From Actinopolymorpha alba DSM 45243 (GTDB taxonomy: Bacteria; Actinomycetota; Actinomycetes; Propionibacteriales; Actinopolymorphaceae): a stretch of 64,000 nucleotides of DNA. Made by a program: the position numbers and the translations under genes. The notes below the pieces were generated by a model. The model was not told the DNA's origin. It made no database searches and saw nothing but the letters and a program-made list of their open reading frames with translations. Positions 8,615 to 16,635 of the stretch are shown piece by piece (positions within the stretch are counted from its first letter, which is position 1; every line of letters begins with the position of its first letter). Location: positions 60,298-124,297 of the forward strand of contig NZ_KB892720.1 of the NCBI RefSeq assembly GCF_000373925.1, in the 5' to 3' direction.

Positions 8615-10930
8615 CTACGAGCAGTTCGCCTTGACACTGATCGGGTTACGCTGCGCGCAGGTCAGTCCAGCAAGCGGTCCCGAGGTCGGGGCCGTCTGCG
8701 ACCAACCGTTGTAGGCGAGCGGAAGCGCGAGCACGCCCTGACCGCCCATCCCGGCGTAGTCGACGATCTTGTCGTCGGTCGCCGTTCCTTCGTCGGCGTC
8801 GAGCACCATCTTGCCGACGACGGCGGCGTCCGAGGGATCGCCGTCACCGTTGGGGTCGCCGTCGATCACCGAAAGGGTGTTGGCGAACTTGCTGGAGACG
8901 TAGGCGTAGTAGCCGCCGCCCTTCTTGGCCCCGAAGTTGATCCCGTGACATCCCGCGTCACACGGCAGCGACTTGACCACCATGTCTGTCTTGGTGTCGA
9001 TCACGGTGACATTCGAGGTGAGGGTGTTGGCCACCAGGAGGTAGTTACCGTCCGGGCTGACGGGAAGCTGGATCGGCAGGCCACCCATCGGCCCGTTGAC
9101 AGCTCCACTCTTGGGGTCGTAGTTGGCCCACAGGTCGATCTCCTTGTTGTGGACCTTGCCGCCTCCGTCATTGCAGGCGTCCTCCTTCAGCGAGAAGCAG
9201 GTCACGCTCTGCCCAAGGAAGTTGGCCTGGTAGGCCTTCGAACCATCCGGCGTCATCCCCGACGCGATCGGGAGTTCCCCGGTCCTTTCCTTCCGGATGG
9301 TTCCCGACGGAATGTCCACGACCGTGGCGTCGTAGTTGTTGACGTTCGGCGTGATCATCGTCGTCGCGTCCGCACTCATCCAGTGCGCGTGTGGATGCGC
9401 CGGCTTCTCGCCGGGATTCTGTACCGGAATTCTCCGGTCAATTCCCTTCGCCCCCGGACTCAACTCCACAACAGCGTTTCCACCGTTGATGGCGACATGC
9501 AACTGGTCCGTGTCGGTACGCGTCATCACGTGGGAGGGGTCTGGACCCACCTTGATACTGCGGATATATTTCCCGGTCTCTCGATCAAACACCGTCAACC
9601 GATCGGAGAACCACTCGGTCTGGTAGATCACCTTGTGATCCCGGTCGGTCCACATGTTGTGCGGGTTGTTCATGTTGATCTCAGGCAAGGCGACCTTGCG
9701 CTCGACCTTCCAGTTCTCCACGTCGACCTTCGTCGCCGTACCAGACTTGGACTTTCCCGCGGTCTTCTCCATCTGGGTGTCGATCCAGACCTCACCCACG
9801 CCAGGAACGGCCGGACGCTGGTTCAGTGCCGGAAGCGTCTTTCCTTCGTGGAACTTCGTCTGGAAGTACGCGTCCAGAGACGGGACCAGGAACGGCTTCT
9901 CATCCTCGTCGTACATCAGAATCGGCGCCGGCGGATAAGTCGGATCGTAATACTGATCCTTGCTGTTGCTGAACTTCTGCCAGTTACCCGGACTGGTGAT
10001 GGTGAAGAATTTCTGCACCAGCTGAGCGATGATGTCGGCGTTCGAGGGAACGTCGAGGCCACGAGAGTTGACCGACAACCTCTTACCGAAGTCGAGGCCC
10101 ACGGTGAGCGGGTCGTCCACCACGACAGCACCCAGCATGTACGGGTGAATCTTGCAGGCGAACGCGTACAACCCTGGCTTGTCGAGCTGCATCTCGATCG
10201 TGCCCGAAGTGGCACCGGTCTGGTCGATCGGGAAGCCCTTCGCGCCCGTCGGCCAGATCAGGCTCGTGACCGTGTGCAGGGCCGCCGCCTCTGGCTGGGC
10301 GATCTTGAAGGTTGCCGTGACCGGCAGCGTCAGCCCGGTCTGCAGCTGCCCGCGCAGATCGCCGAGCAGATCTTCCAACTCCACACCGACCGGCAGATCG
10401 CTGAGGTCGATCGGCTGGTCAACCGGAAGGCCCTTCACCTGCTCCTCGAACTGATCGATGAGCTTGTTCGCCTTGCGGTCCTGGCCACTCAACGGGAACG
10501 CCGCCTGGTTGACGGCTTCCCGCAGCAGGTCGAGGTTGAGCAGATCCTCGGTCGCCACCGGAAGCTCACCGATCGACAGCGACTTGCCGCTGGCGGCCGG
10601 AAGGTTCACCAGGCTCGAAACATCCAAGCCCGCAAGGGCATCGAGGTTCAACGGCAGGCTGGCGAGCCCGATCCGCGGGAGCTCGGCAACCCCCAGAGCC
10701 TGGGTACCGAAGAGGTTCACGTCGGTGTCGAACCACGACCCCTGGTTGTCAGTGAGGTCGAACTCGACAGGGAGCGGGCCAATTCCCACTGGTTGGGCGT
10801 TGGCCTGTGGGGCGTTTCCTTGCAGCGCACTCATCGCGGCGACTGGCACCACGAAGGCGGCGACAGCGGCCAGCACACGCCGAAGACGACGACGCCGTCT
10901 TCGAGGTGGCACAGCAACGGTTTGAGACAT
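8615..10930 (-). CDS. Secreted YVTN-type beta-propeller protein with internal cupredoxin domain
   Basis: The start is ATG 10928-10930 behind GAGGAATC; 771 residues. An Arg-rich N-terminus and a hydrophobic stretch ending NAPQANA look like a signal peptide. Residues about 195-275 form a cupredoxin with His219, Cys259, His262 and Met265 (CKIHPYM), the same ligand pattern as the neighbouring oxidase. From about residue 385 to the end, repeats such as DRLTVFDRETGKYIRSIKVG, NYDATVVDIPSGTI and LTSNVTVIDTKTDMVVKSL form a seven-bladed-type propeller. Two internal Cys pairs could be disulphides. Propeller plus cupredoxin recalls nitrous-oxide reductase, but the domain order is reversed and the CuA motif is absent. 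Function is not known; extracytoplasmic redox or copper handling is inferred. Confidence 0.8.
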   Translation of the reverse strand: MSQTVAVPPRRRRRRLRRVLAAVAAFVVPVAAMSALQGNAPQANAQPVGIGPLPVEFDLTDNQGSWFDTDVNLFGTQALGVAELPRIGLASLPLNLDALAGLDVSSLVNLPAASGKSLSIGELPVATEDLLNLDLLREAVNQAAFPLSGQDRKANKLIDQFEEQVKGLPVDQPIDLSDLPVGVELEDLLGDLRGQLQTGLTLPVTATFKIAQPEAAALHTVTSLIWPTGAKGFPIDQTGATSGTIEMQLDKPGLYAFACKIHPYMLGAVVVDDPLTVGLDFGKRLSVNSRGLDVPSNADIIAQLVQKFFTITSPGNWQKFSNSKDQYYDPTYPPAPILMYDEDEKPFLVPSLDAYFQTKFHEGKTLPALNQRPAVPGVGEVWIDTQMEKTAGKSKSGTATKVDVENWKVERKVALPEINMNNPHNMWTDRDHKVIYQTEWFSDRLTVFDRETGKYIRSIKVGPDPSHVMTRTDTDQLHVAINGGNAVVELSPGAKGIDRRIPVQNPGEKPAHPHAHWMSADATTMITPNVNNYDATVVDIPSGTIRKERTGELPIASGMTPDGSKAYQANFLGQSVTCFSLKEDACNDGGGKVHNKEIDLWANYDPKSGAVNGPMGGLPIQLPVSPDGNYLLVANTLTSNVTVIDTKTDMVVKSLPCDAGCHGINFGAKKGGGYYAYVSSKFANTLSVIDGDPNGDGDPSDAAVVGKMVLDADEGTATDDKIVDYAGMGGQGVLALPLAYNGWSQTAPTSGPLAGLTCAQRNPISVKANCS

Positions 10931-11024
10931 GTGATTCCTCGGAGGTGAGGTCGACAAGGGACATCCGGCTGGTGAACCGGGTGGGTGTGAGGAGGCACCG
11001 GATGGATGTCCCGGCTCGGGTGGC

Positions 11025-11059
11025 CGCGCGGACGGGACCCGGGCTGGCCCGTCCGCGCG
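11025..11059 (-). repeat. Perfect 12-bp stem-loop upstream of the copper locus
   Basis: CGCGCGGACGGG (11025-11036) and CCCGTCCGCGCG (11048-11059) are perfect inverted copies with an 11-base loop, about 95 bp upstream of the propeller gene start. It could be a leader hairpin or attenuator for the leftward transcript. No T tract follows on either strand, so a simple terminator is less likely. Confidence 0.6.
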
Positions 11060-11345
11060 ACCCCGGGCAGCCGAGGCAGGTACGTCGAACCGCTCCCGCT
11101 CCCATGGACGTGCCCCATGTGGGACGAGAGACGCGAAACGTACCGACCGTCCGGAACCGCCTCACATGGGATAGAAAGCCACCAATGTGTAACGCTTCAT
11201 GACTATCCGTACTGCCCGACCGTTACGTTCCAACTTCATACATCTCGGACGACAGGTGCGACTCTGTTAACACCTGCGCTATTCGCCGATTGTGAGACGT
11301 TTGGTGCGCATTCCGGTGGTTTATCCCGCACGTCCCTACATTCGT

Positions 11346-11390
11346 GGTCCGGATGCCGGACCGATCGGCGTGCCACCGGACCGGGTCCGG
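11346..11390. promoter_or_regulatory. Paired palindromes sharing the heptamer GGTCCGG
   Basis: Site 1 is GGTCCGG-ATG-CCGGACC (11346-11362). Site 2 is CCGGACC-G-GGTCCGG (11376-11390). Both are perfect inverted repeats of the same heptamer, arranged in opposite sense, 120-165 bp upstream of the lactonase start. The layout suggests a cooperative dimer-binding operator; no regulator gene is adjacent. Confidence 0.45.
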
Positions 11391-11509
11391 AGTGCGCCAG
11401 TCCAACCACCCGGGTTGCCCCGACCGTGGCGAAATGCGGTCGCCATCCGGGCGGTACGTTCGGTGCGGATCCCGGTCTTTGCCGGCTGTACGGACAACGG
11501 AGGGTGGAC

Positions 11510-12553
11510 ATGGAGAACGCGCGCGCGATCTACATCGGCTCATTCACGACGGGCGCCGGCGGCGAGGGCGCCGGCATCAGCCTGGCCCACCAGGACCTCG
11601 CGACGGGTGCCCTCGACCTGGTGGGGCTGGTCGCGGAGGCCACGTCACCGGCGTTCCTCGCCTGGCACCCGAGCGGTCAGTACCTCTATGCCGTCAATGA
11701 GCGGGCCCACGCCGCGGTCACCGCGTACGCCGTCGACAGCGGCGGCGCACTGCGCGAACTCGGCAGCCAGCCAACCGGCGGCAACGGCGCCTGCCACCTC
11801 ACCGTGCATCCCTCCGGCCGCTACCTTCTCACCGCCAACTACGGCAGCGGACACATCTCCGTCCACCCCATCGGCGCGGACGGCGCTCTCGGCGAACGCA
11901 CCGACCTCATCCAGCACGAGGGCTCCGGTCCAAACCGCGCCCGGCAGGAGTCCGCACACGCCCACCACGTACGCGTGGATCCCAGCGGGACGTGGGTGCT
12001 CGCGGTCGACCTCGGCGTCGACGCCGTACTCACGTACTCCCTCGACCTCGAAACCGGCCGGCTGACGCCTGGCCCGGTGGCGAAGGCGACGCCGGGCGCC
12101 GGCCCGCGACACCTTGCGTTCGCGCCGGACGGGCTGGTCCACGTGGCCGGCGAACTGGACTCCACGGTGATGAGCTACCCACTCGACCCGGCCAGCGGCG
12201 TGATGGAGCTCAAGGGTGTCGCGCCGTCGACGCTTCAGACCGCGCCTGCCGACAACTACCCGTCGGAGATCGCCGGCAGCGAGGACGGTCGTTTCCTGTA
12301 CGTCGCCAACCGCGGCCTCGATGTCATCGGCACTCTGGCCGTCACCGGCGCTGAGGTCCGCCCGATCGCAGACGTGCCCACCGGAGGCGCGTGGCCACGG
12401 CACCTCGCGGTGGTCGGCAGTCATCTGTACGTCGCCAACGAGCGATCCCACCAGGTCACCCACTTCGTCCTCGACCCCACGACCGGGATTCCACAGCAGG
12501 CCGACGACGTACTGGAGATTCCGAGCCCTGCCTGCATCCTCGCCGCGCTCTAG
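11510..12553 (+). CDS. Lactonase family protein (6-phosphogluconolactonase-like beta-propeller)
   Basis: The start is ATG 11510 behind GGAGGGTGG; 347 residues. It begins AIYIGSFTTGAGGEGAGIS, the opening strand of the PF10282 lactonase family, and shows repeated propeller blades: PAFLAWHPSGQYLYAVNE, CHLTVHPSGRYLLTANYGSGHISV, HHVRVDPSGTWVLAVDLGVD, PRHLAFAPDGLVHVAGELDSTV, and PRHLAVVGSHLYVANERSHQVTHF. Conserved His and Arg residues in the AHAHHVR segment are typical of the proposed active-site face. Members hydrolyse 6-phosphogluconolactone or other sugar lactones in the cytoplasm. No signal peptide is present. It stands alone, divergent from the copper locus and convergent with the rhamnose operon, where a lactone-forming sugar oxidation would suit it. 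Confidence 0.88.
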   Translation: MENARAIYIGSFTTGAGGEGAGISLAHQDLATGALDLVGLVAEATSPAFLAWHPSGQYLYAVNERAHAAVTAYAVDSGGALRELGSQPTGGNGACHLTVHPSGRYLLTANYGSGHISVHPIGADGALGERTDLIQHEGSGPNRARQESAHAHHVRVDPSGTWVLAVDLGVDAVLTYSLDLETGRLTPGPVAKATPGAGPRHLAFAPDGLVHVAGELDSTVMSYPLDPASGVMELKGVAPSTLQTAPADNYPSEIAGSEDGRFLYVANRGLDVIGTLAVTGAEVRPIADVPTGGAWPRHLAVVGSHLYVANERSHQVTHFVLDPTTGIPQQADDVLEIPSPACILAAL

Positions 12554-12626
12554 GGTCGTTTGCGGTCGACACCGCAGGGCCGACGGTCGGCGCGGCAGCC
12601 TCGCGCTGAGCGGGCCAGCTCAGATT

Positions 12627-12666
12627 GTGGAGATTCCGGGGTGCTATAACCCCCCGGAGTCTCCAC
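12627..12666. terminator. 15-bp stem-loop after the lactonase gene
   Basis: GTGGAGATTCCGGGG (12627-12641) pairs with CCCCGGAGTCTCCAC (12652-12666), with one T-G wobble and a 10-base loop. It lies 74 bp after the lactonase stop, between convergent genes. It fits a bidirectional terminator without a T tract, as is common in GC-rich actinomycetes. Confidence 0.6.
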
Positions 12667-12798
12667 GGTCTTACTGGAGTGCTGCGGATGTAAGACAGTT
12701 CGGAGGCGTTACTTAAAAAGGTCCGCCCGGGTATCGTGCGCCTCGAATGGCGTACACCCGGCCGTTCCGGATGCTGAGAAATCAGGGTGGACCCCTGA

Positions 12799-12844
12799 GT
12801 TGTCATAGGTTTCTCGGTCTCTTAGCCGAGAAACCTATGACAAC
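12799..12844. repeat. Dispersed palindromic hairpin, copy 1
   Basis: GTTGTCATAGGTTTCTCGG (12799-12817) and its exact reverse complement (12826-12844) flank the 8-base loop TCTCTTAG. A second copy lies at 43001-43050 with the T-A pair at one stem position replaced by G-C and one loop change. It sits between convergent genes (lactonase and the frameshifted epimerase). It may be a bidirectional terminator or a REP-like element. Confidence 0.85.
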
Positions 12845-12888
12845 CAAAGCAACCTCAAGAGCCACCAATCGTCGCCCTCCGGCCGGGA

Positions 12889-12955
12889 CCGTGATCATGA
12901 AGGCAGAAGGGGCTATGCGTCCCGAAAGCCTTCATGAACCAGATCATGATCACGG
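12889..12955. repeat. Nested inverted repeats with two competing pairings
   Basis: CCGTGATCATGA (12889-12900) pairs perfectly with TCATGATCACGG (12944-12955). TCATGAAGGC (12895-12904) pairs perfectly with GCCTTCATGA (12928-12937). The two stems share bases 12895-12900, so they cannot both form fully. It lies between convergent genes, about 50 bp from the end of the leftward rhamnose operon, where it could act in termination. Confidence 0.7.
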
Positions 12956-13003
12956 AAAGAGGGCTGGGCGTCTGGGGCGTACGCGAGGAAGGGAGCTTTC
13001 CGC

Positions 13004-13953
13004 TCAGGACAGCTCGCGCGGCTCCACCGGCCAGATGTGCTCGGCCTCGAAACCCAGGAGCTCGCGGGCTGTGGTCAGGTCGAGAGGCACGCTCCGCCCG
13101 GGGAAGGCCATGCGCCGCTCGACACCTGGATGGAACCTCTTCAGCAGGGCTTCGGTGGGGTACGGCGCCAGGGTCTCCGGTGCGGCCAGGAACACCGGGT
13201 GGAATCCGGCCGGAACTGCACCCGCCTTCGCCGCCTCCGCCGCGCCCGCGTCCGACGCCCCGCCCGGCTCCGACACCGCATCCGACGCCCCGCCCGGACG
13301 CGACACCGCGAGCCACGCCGCCCGCGCCGCATCCCGCACGTCGAGGTAGGTCCACAGATCCCGCGCACCATCCGACGGGTCCGCGGCCTGCCGGATCGCC
13401 CGGCCGGCAAGCTCCTCCGGCCTTCCGACAAAGGGATAGCGCAAGGCCACCACGGTCATGCCGTACCGCCGCCACATCATCGCGCCGGTCGCCTCGTCGG
13501 CCTGCTTCGACAGGGCGTACGGGTCCTCGATCTGCAGCGGCAGCGCCTCGTCGATCGGCACGTAGGCGGGATGGAGGAATCTCGGCGCCCACGCCAGCCC
13601 CAGGATGGACGCGCTGCTCGCGAACGCGACCCGCCGGATGCCTGCCTGCGCGGCTTCCTCGAGGATGACGAACGTGGCATTGGCGTTGCCACAGAACACC
13701 TCGGCCGGCGTCCCCATCGTGGGCGTTGGGATCGCCGCCAGATGAATCACGGCGTCCGCGTCACGTACTCCTTGGCGACGGAAGGATCAGCCGCGTCACC
13801 CACGACGAGCCGGTCGGCCGGCACGGCGCCAGGGGGTTCCTCGAGGACGAGCGCGGTGACCGTGACGTCGTACGACGCCAGCAGGTCAACGACAGCCCGC
13901 CCGATCCGTCCCGCGGCTCCGGTCACCAGGATGCGCCTCGGCATCGGCACCAT
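13004..13953 (-). pseudogene. NAD-dependent epimerase/dehydratase, broken by a one-base frameshift
   Basis: The N-terminal half (13953 down to 13747) has the Rossmann motif RILVTGAAGRIGRAVVDLL, then hits a stop after EYVTRTP. The C-terminal half (13750 down to 13004) continues in another frame with AVIHLAAIPTPTMG, FASSASILG, YALSKQADEATGAMMW (the YxxxK active site) and LRYPFVG. Adding one base near 13762 restores a continuous YV-DADAVIHLA reading, the exact sequence expected for the extended SDR family. The break is therefore a single-base deletion, real or a sequencing error. It is the last gene of the rhamnose operon, 33 bp after the alcohol dehydrogenase. A small GAADAVSEPGGASDAG-like Ala/Gly insert lies in the C-terminal half. 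Confidence 0.8.
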
Positions 13954-13986
13954 CGTCACCGTCACTCCTCTCCGCTGGCGCCCGGC

Positions 13987-15015
13987 TCATCCACGGTCGG
14001 GCAGCACCAGCACCTTGCTGGAACCATCGTCGCCATTCGCCAACGCCCGAAAGGCTTCCGGCGCGTCGACCAGGCTGACCCGCCCCTCGATGAGACGGGC
14101 CAGCTCGGGCGGCGCACTCCCCACCCACGCCGCCGTTTCCCGGAAATGTGTACCTGTGTAGCAGTAGCTCCCGACAAGGCTCCGCTCCTCCAGGCTGACG
14201 GAGTACGCGGACACCGACACCCGCGGCTCATGCATCCCGACGAGCACGACCCGCTCTCCCGCCGCGCACACGGCCAACGCGTCGGCGAGGGAACGCGAGG
14301 AACCCACCGCGTCGATCACCAGCGTCGGCGCTCCGCCCAGCACCTCGGCAGCCTGGTCGGCGAGGGCAGCGGCCGTCGGGTCCATCGTCGCGACACCGAT
14401 GTCGTCCAGCAGAGAACGCCGGCCGGCATGGGGTTCAGACACCGCTATGCGTGTCACCCCCAACCGCCGTACCGCCAGCGCACACGCCTGGCCGATCGGG
14501 CCGCCGCCCACCACGAGCACCGTGTCGTCGCTGCCGCAGCGGCCACGCTCGACGGCGTGGTGCCCGACCGCGAGCGGCTCGACGAGAGCGCCGTACTCCA
14601 CGGGCACGTTCTCGGGCAGGGGTACGACGTTCGCCGCCGGCACCACCATCAGCTCAGCGAACGCCGCACTGATCGCCGGATCGACACCGATGATCCGCTT
14701 GGTAGGACAGCGATGGTCCAGGCCAGCGGCGCAGGCTGGGCACGCCCCGCAGCTGAGGACGGGATGGACCGTGATCAGAGCGCCCACCGCGATCCCGGTG
14801 ACCTCGGGTCCCAGCGCCGCCACCCGCCCGACCGTCTCGTGCCCCATCACCTGCCCGGGGAACCTGCGGCCGTTCTCGCCGGTGTAGCCGTGCAGGTCCG
14901 ACCCGCAGATCCCCGTGGACAGGACCTCCACCAGCACCTCGCCAGGACCGGCCTCCGGGTCCTGCCGCTCCTCGACGGCAATGTCCCAGGGCCCACGAAA
15001 GACGAGTGCGCGCAC
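13987..15015 (-). CDS. Zinc-dependent alcohol dehydrogenase (MDR family)
   Basis: This 342-residue protein has the catalytic zinc site GICGSDLHGY and GHETVGRVAALG, a structural zinc cluster (CGACPACAAGLDHRC) and the Rossmann signature VLVVGGGPIGQACALAVRRLG. That places it with threonine/sorbitol/galactitol-type dehydrogenases, which oxidise a sugar or polyol hydroxyl with NAD(P)+. It lies 109 bp downstream of rhamnulokinase on the same strand, so it is probably part of the rhamnose operon or read through from it. A role on a rhamnose-derived alcohol such as lactaldehyde or propanediol, or on free rhamnose or fucose, is plausible but unproven. The start ATG is 15013-15015. Confidence 0.85.
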   Translation of the reverse strand: MRALVFRGPWDIAVEERQDPEAGPGEVLVEVLSTGICGSDLHGYTGENGRRFPGQVMGHETVGRVAALGPEVTGIAVGALITVHPVLSCGACPACAAGLDHRCPTKRIIGVDPAISAAFAELMVVPAANVVPLPENVPVEYGALVEPLAVGHHAVERGRCGSDDTVLVVGGGPIGQACALAVRRLGVTRIAVSEPHAGRRSLLDDIGVATMDPTAAALADQAAEVLGGAPTLVIDAVGSSRSLADALAVCAAGERVVLVGMHEPRVSVSAYSVSLEERSLVGSYCYTGTHFRETAAWVGSAPPELARLIEGRVSLVDAPEAFRALANGDDGSSKVLVLPDRG

Positions 15016-15124
15016 GAGTGCCTCCCACCGTTGACGACGCGGGCACCATACCTACGGCACCGCGCCGTGACGTACGACCGATCAGCGGGCTGACGGGAGA
15101 ACCGCCCCAGCCGTCCCAATCCGG

Positions 15125-16630
15125 TCAGGAGAGGTACGGCAGGAAGGGGTCGTGGTCGCGCGGCTCGAACCGTCGGAGTTGATGGGTACGCCGGATCAGG
15201 GCGCGCGCCTCCGCCCTGTCAGCCAGGATCCCGTGCGCCCGGGCCTGCACCAACAGGTTTCCCAGCGCGGTCGCCTCGACGGGCCCAGCCACCACCGGCA
15301 GCCCACACGCGTCGGCGGTCAACTGGCACAGCAGAGTGTTCAGCGCACCACCACCGACGATGTGGACGGCGTCCACCCGCCGCCCCGAGAGGTCCCGTGC
15401 CAGAGCGACGTTGCGGGCATGCGCGATCGCGAGACTGTCAAGGATGCAGCGGGTTACGGCGGCCGGCGTCTCCGGCTCGGGTTGGTTCGTACGCCGGCAG
15501 TGGGCGCGGATCCGCTCGGGCATCTCTCCCGGTGCGAGGAACTCCTCAGACTCCGCGTCAATCACCGACCGCAGCGGCGCCTCCCGCTCCGCACCCGCGA
15601 GCACGCTCTCGAGCGTCACCGGCTCGCCGGCCTTCTGCCAGGACCGCAGGCTCTCCTGCAGCAGCCACAGGCCCATCACGTTACGGAGATAGCGGATCGT
15701 GCCGTCGACGCCCACCTCGTTGGTGAAGTTGGCGGCCAGGCTGCGCGCCGACAACACCGGTGCGGCCAACTCCACGCCCACCAAAGACCAGGTGCCACAG
15801 GACACGTACGCGAAGTTCTCGTCCTCGGCCGGCACCGCCGCCACCGCCGACGCGGTGTCGTGCGACGCCACCACCGTGACCCGCAAGCTGTCGTTGACAC
15901 CGAGCGCCGCGCGCACGTCGGGCAGGACCGGGCCGAGCGACTCGCCAGGCTCGCGAAGCGGTGGGAAGAGGCGAGCCGGCAAGCCCAGCTTGTCGATCAG
16001 CTCGCCCGCCCAGGTGGCCGCGGTGACGTCGTACAGCTGGGTGGTCGAGGCGTTGGTGCGCTCAGCGCCCACGGTGCCAGTGAGCCGATGACAGAGCAGG
16101 TCCGGGATCATCAGCAGGGTCTGGGCCCGGGCCAGATCCTCGGGGCGTTCGGTGAGCAGTTGATAAGCCGTGTTGAACGGCATGAACTGCAGGCCCGTGG
16201 TCTGGTAGATCGCGCTGGCCCCGAGGTCGGCGCGGATCCGCTCCATCACGCCGTCGGTCCGGCCGTCGCGGTAGTGCGCGGGCGGTGCGAGCAGCGCGCC
16301 CGACTCGTCCAGCAAGCCGTAGTCGACTGCCCAGGAGTCGATCCCGACCGACGTCACGCCCGACGCGCTGGCAGAGGGGGATCCAGCCCGCACAGGCTTC
16401 GCCCCTCGGGCCCACCCCTCACCGCGGACCGCCTCCCGGAGGCCGGTGAGAACGCCGTCCCACAAGGCGTCGACGTTCCATGACAAGCGGCCATTGACAT
16501 GAACCGGATCGTTGGCGAAGCGGTGGACGACGCGGGTCTGGAGTACGTCGGGCCCCACCTCGCCCAGGAGGACCCGACCACTGGAGGCACCCAGATCAAC
16601 CGCAGCGGCACTCAGGCGCTCGGTCGTCAT
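15125..16630 (-). CDS. rhaB: Rhamnulokinase
   Basis: This 501-residue FGGY-family kinase starts at ATG 16628-16630, five bases after the preceding stop. The N-terminal ATPase motif is AAVDLGASSGRVLLGEV. The sugar-binding region includes SVGIDSWAVDYGLLDESG, and later YVSCGTWSLVGVEL and VHIVGGGALNTLLCQLTADACGLPV complete the hexokinase/actin fold. NASTTQLYDV is typical of rhamnulokinases. It phosphorylates L-rhamnulose at C1 with ATP, between the isomerase and aldolase steps encoded just upstream. GTG 16639 is a possible alternative start but lies inside the upstream gene. Confidence 0.93.
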   Translation of the reverse strand: MTTERLSAAAVDLGASSGRVLLGEVGPDVLQTRVVHRFANDPVHVNGRLSWNVDALWDGVLTGLREAVRGEGWARGAKPVRAGSPSASASGVTSVGIDSWAVDYGLLDESGALLAPPAHYRDGRTDGVMERIRADLGASAIYQTTGLQFMPFNTAYQLLTERPEDLARAQTLLMIPDLLCHRLTGTVGAERTNASTTQLYDVTAATWAGELIDKLGLPARLFPPLREPGESLGPVLPDVRAALGVNDSLRVTVVASHDTASAVAAVPAEDENFAYVSCGTWSLVGVELAAPVLSARSLAANFTNEVGVDGTIRYLRNVMGLWLLQESLRSWQKAGEPVTLESVLAGAEREAPLRSVIDAESEEFLAPGEMPERIRAHCRRTNQPEPETPAAVTRCILDSLAIAHARNVALARDLSGRRVDAVHIVGGGALNTLLCQLTADACGLPVVAGPVEATALGNLLVQARAHGILADRAEARALIRRTHQLRRFEPRDHDPFLPYLS

Positions 16631-16635
16631 GGCCG

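Larger units (their letters stand above)
10931..11509. other. Divergent intergenic region, copper locus to lactonase
   Basis: These 579 bases separate the leftward copper locus from the rightward lactonase. No credible ORF is seen. The left part holds a GC-rich hairpin in the presumed leader of the copper transcript (11025-11059). The right part holds two palindromes built from one heptamer (11346-11390). A lower-GC stretch at about 11170-11290 is the likeliest place for the divergent promoters, but I cannot place convincing -35/-10 pairs there. Confidence 0.6.

Noticed and set aside
8147..10948. Plus-strand open frame of 933 codons antisense to the propeller gene
   Set aside because: It has no recognisable domain and an Arg/Val/Asp-rich composition typical of a shadow frame. 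The minus-strand frame has a signal peptide, copper ligands, propeller repeats and an RBS.
13726..15093. Plus-strand open frame of 455 codons antisense to the zinc alcohol dehydrogenase
   Set aside because: Shadow frame; composition biased to Arg, His and Asp with no motif.
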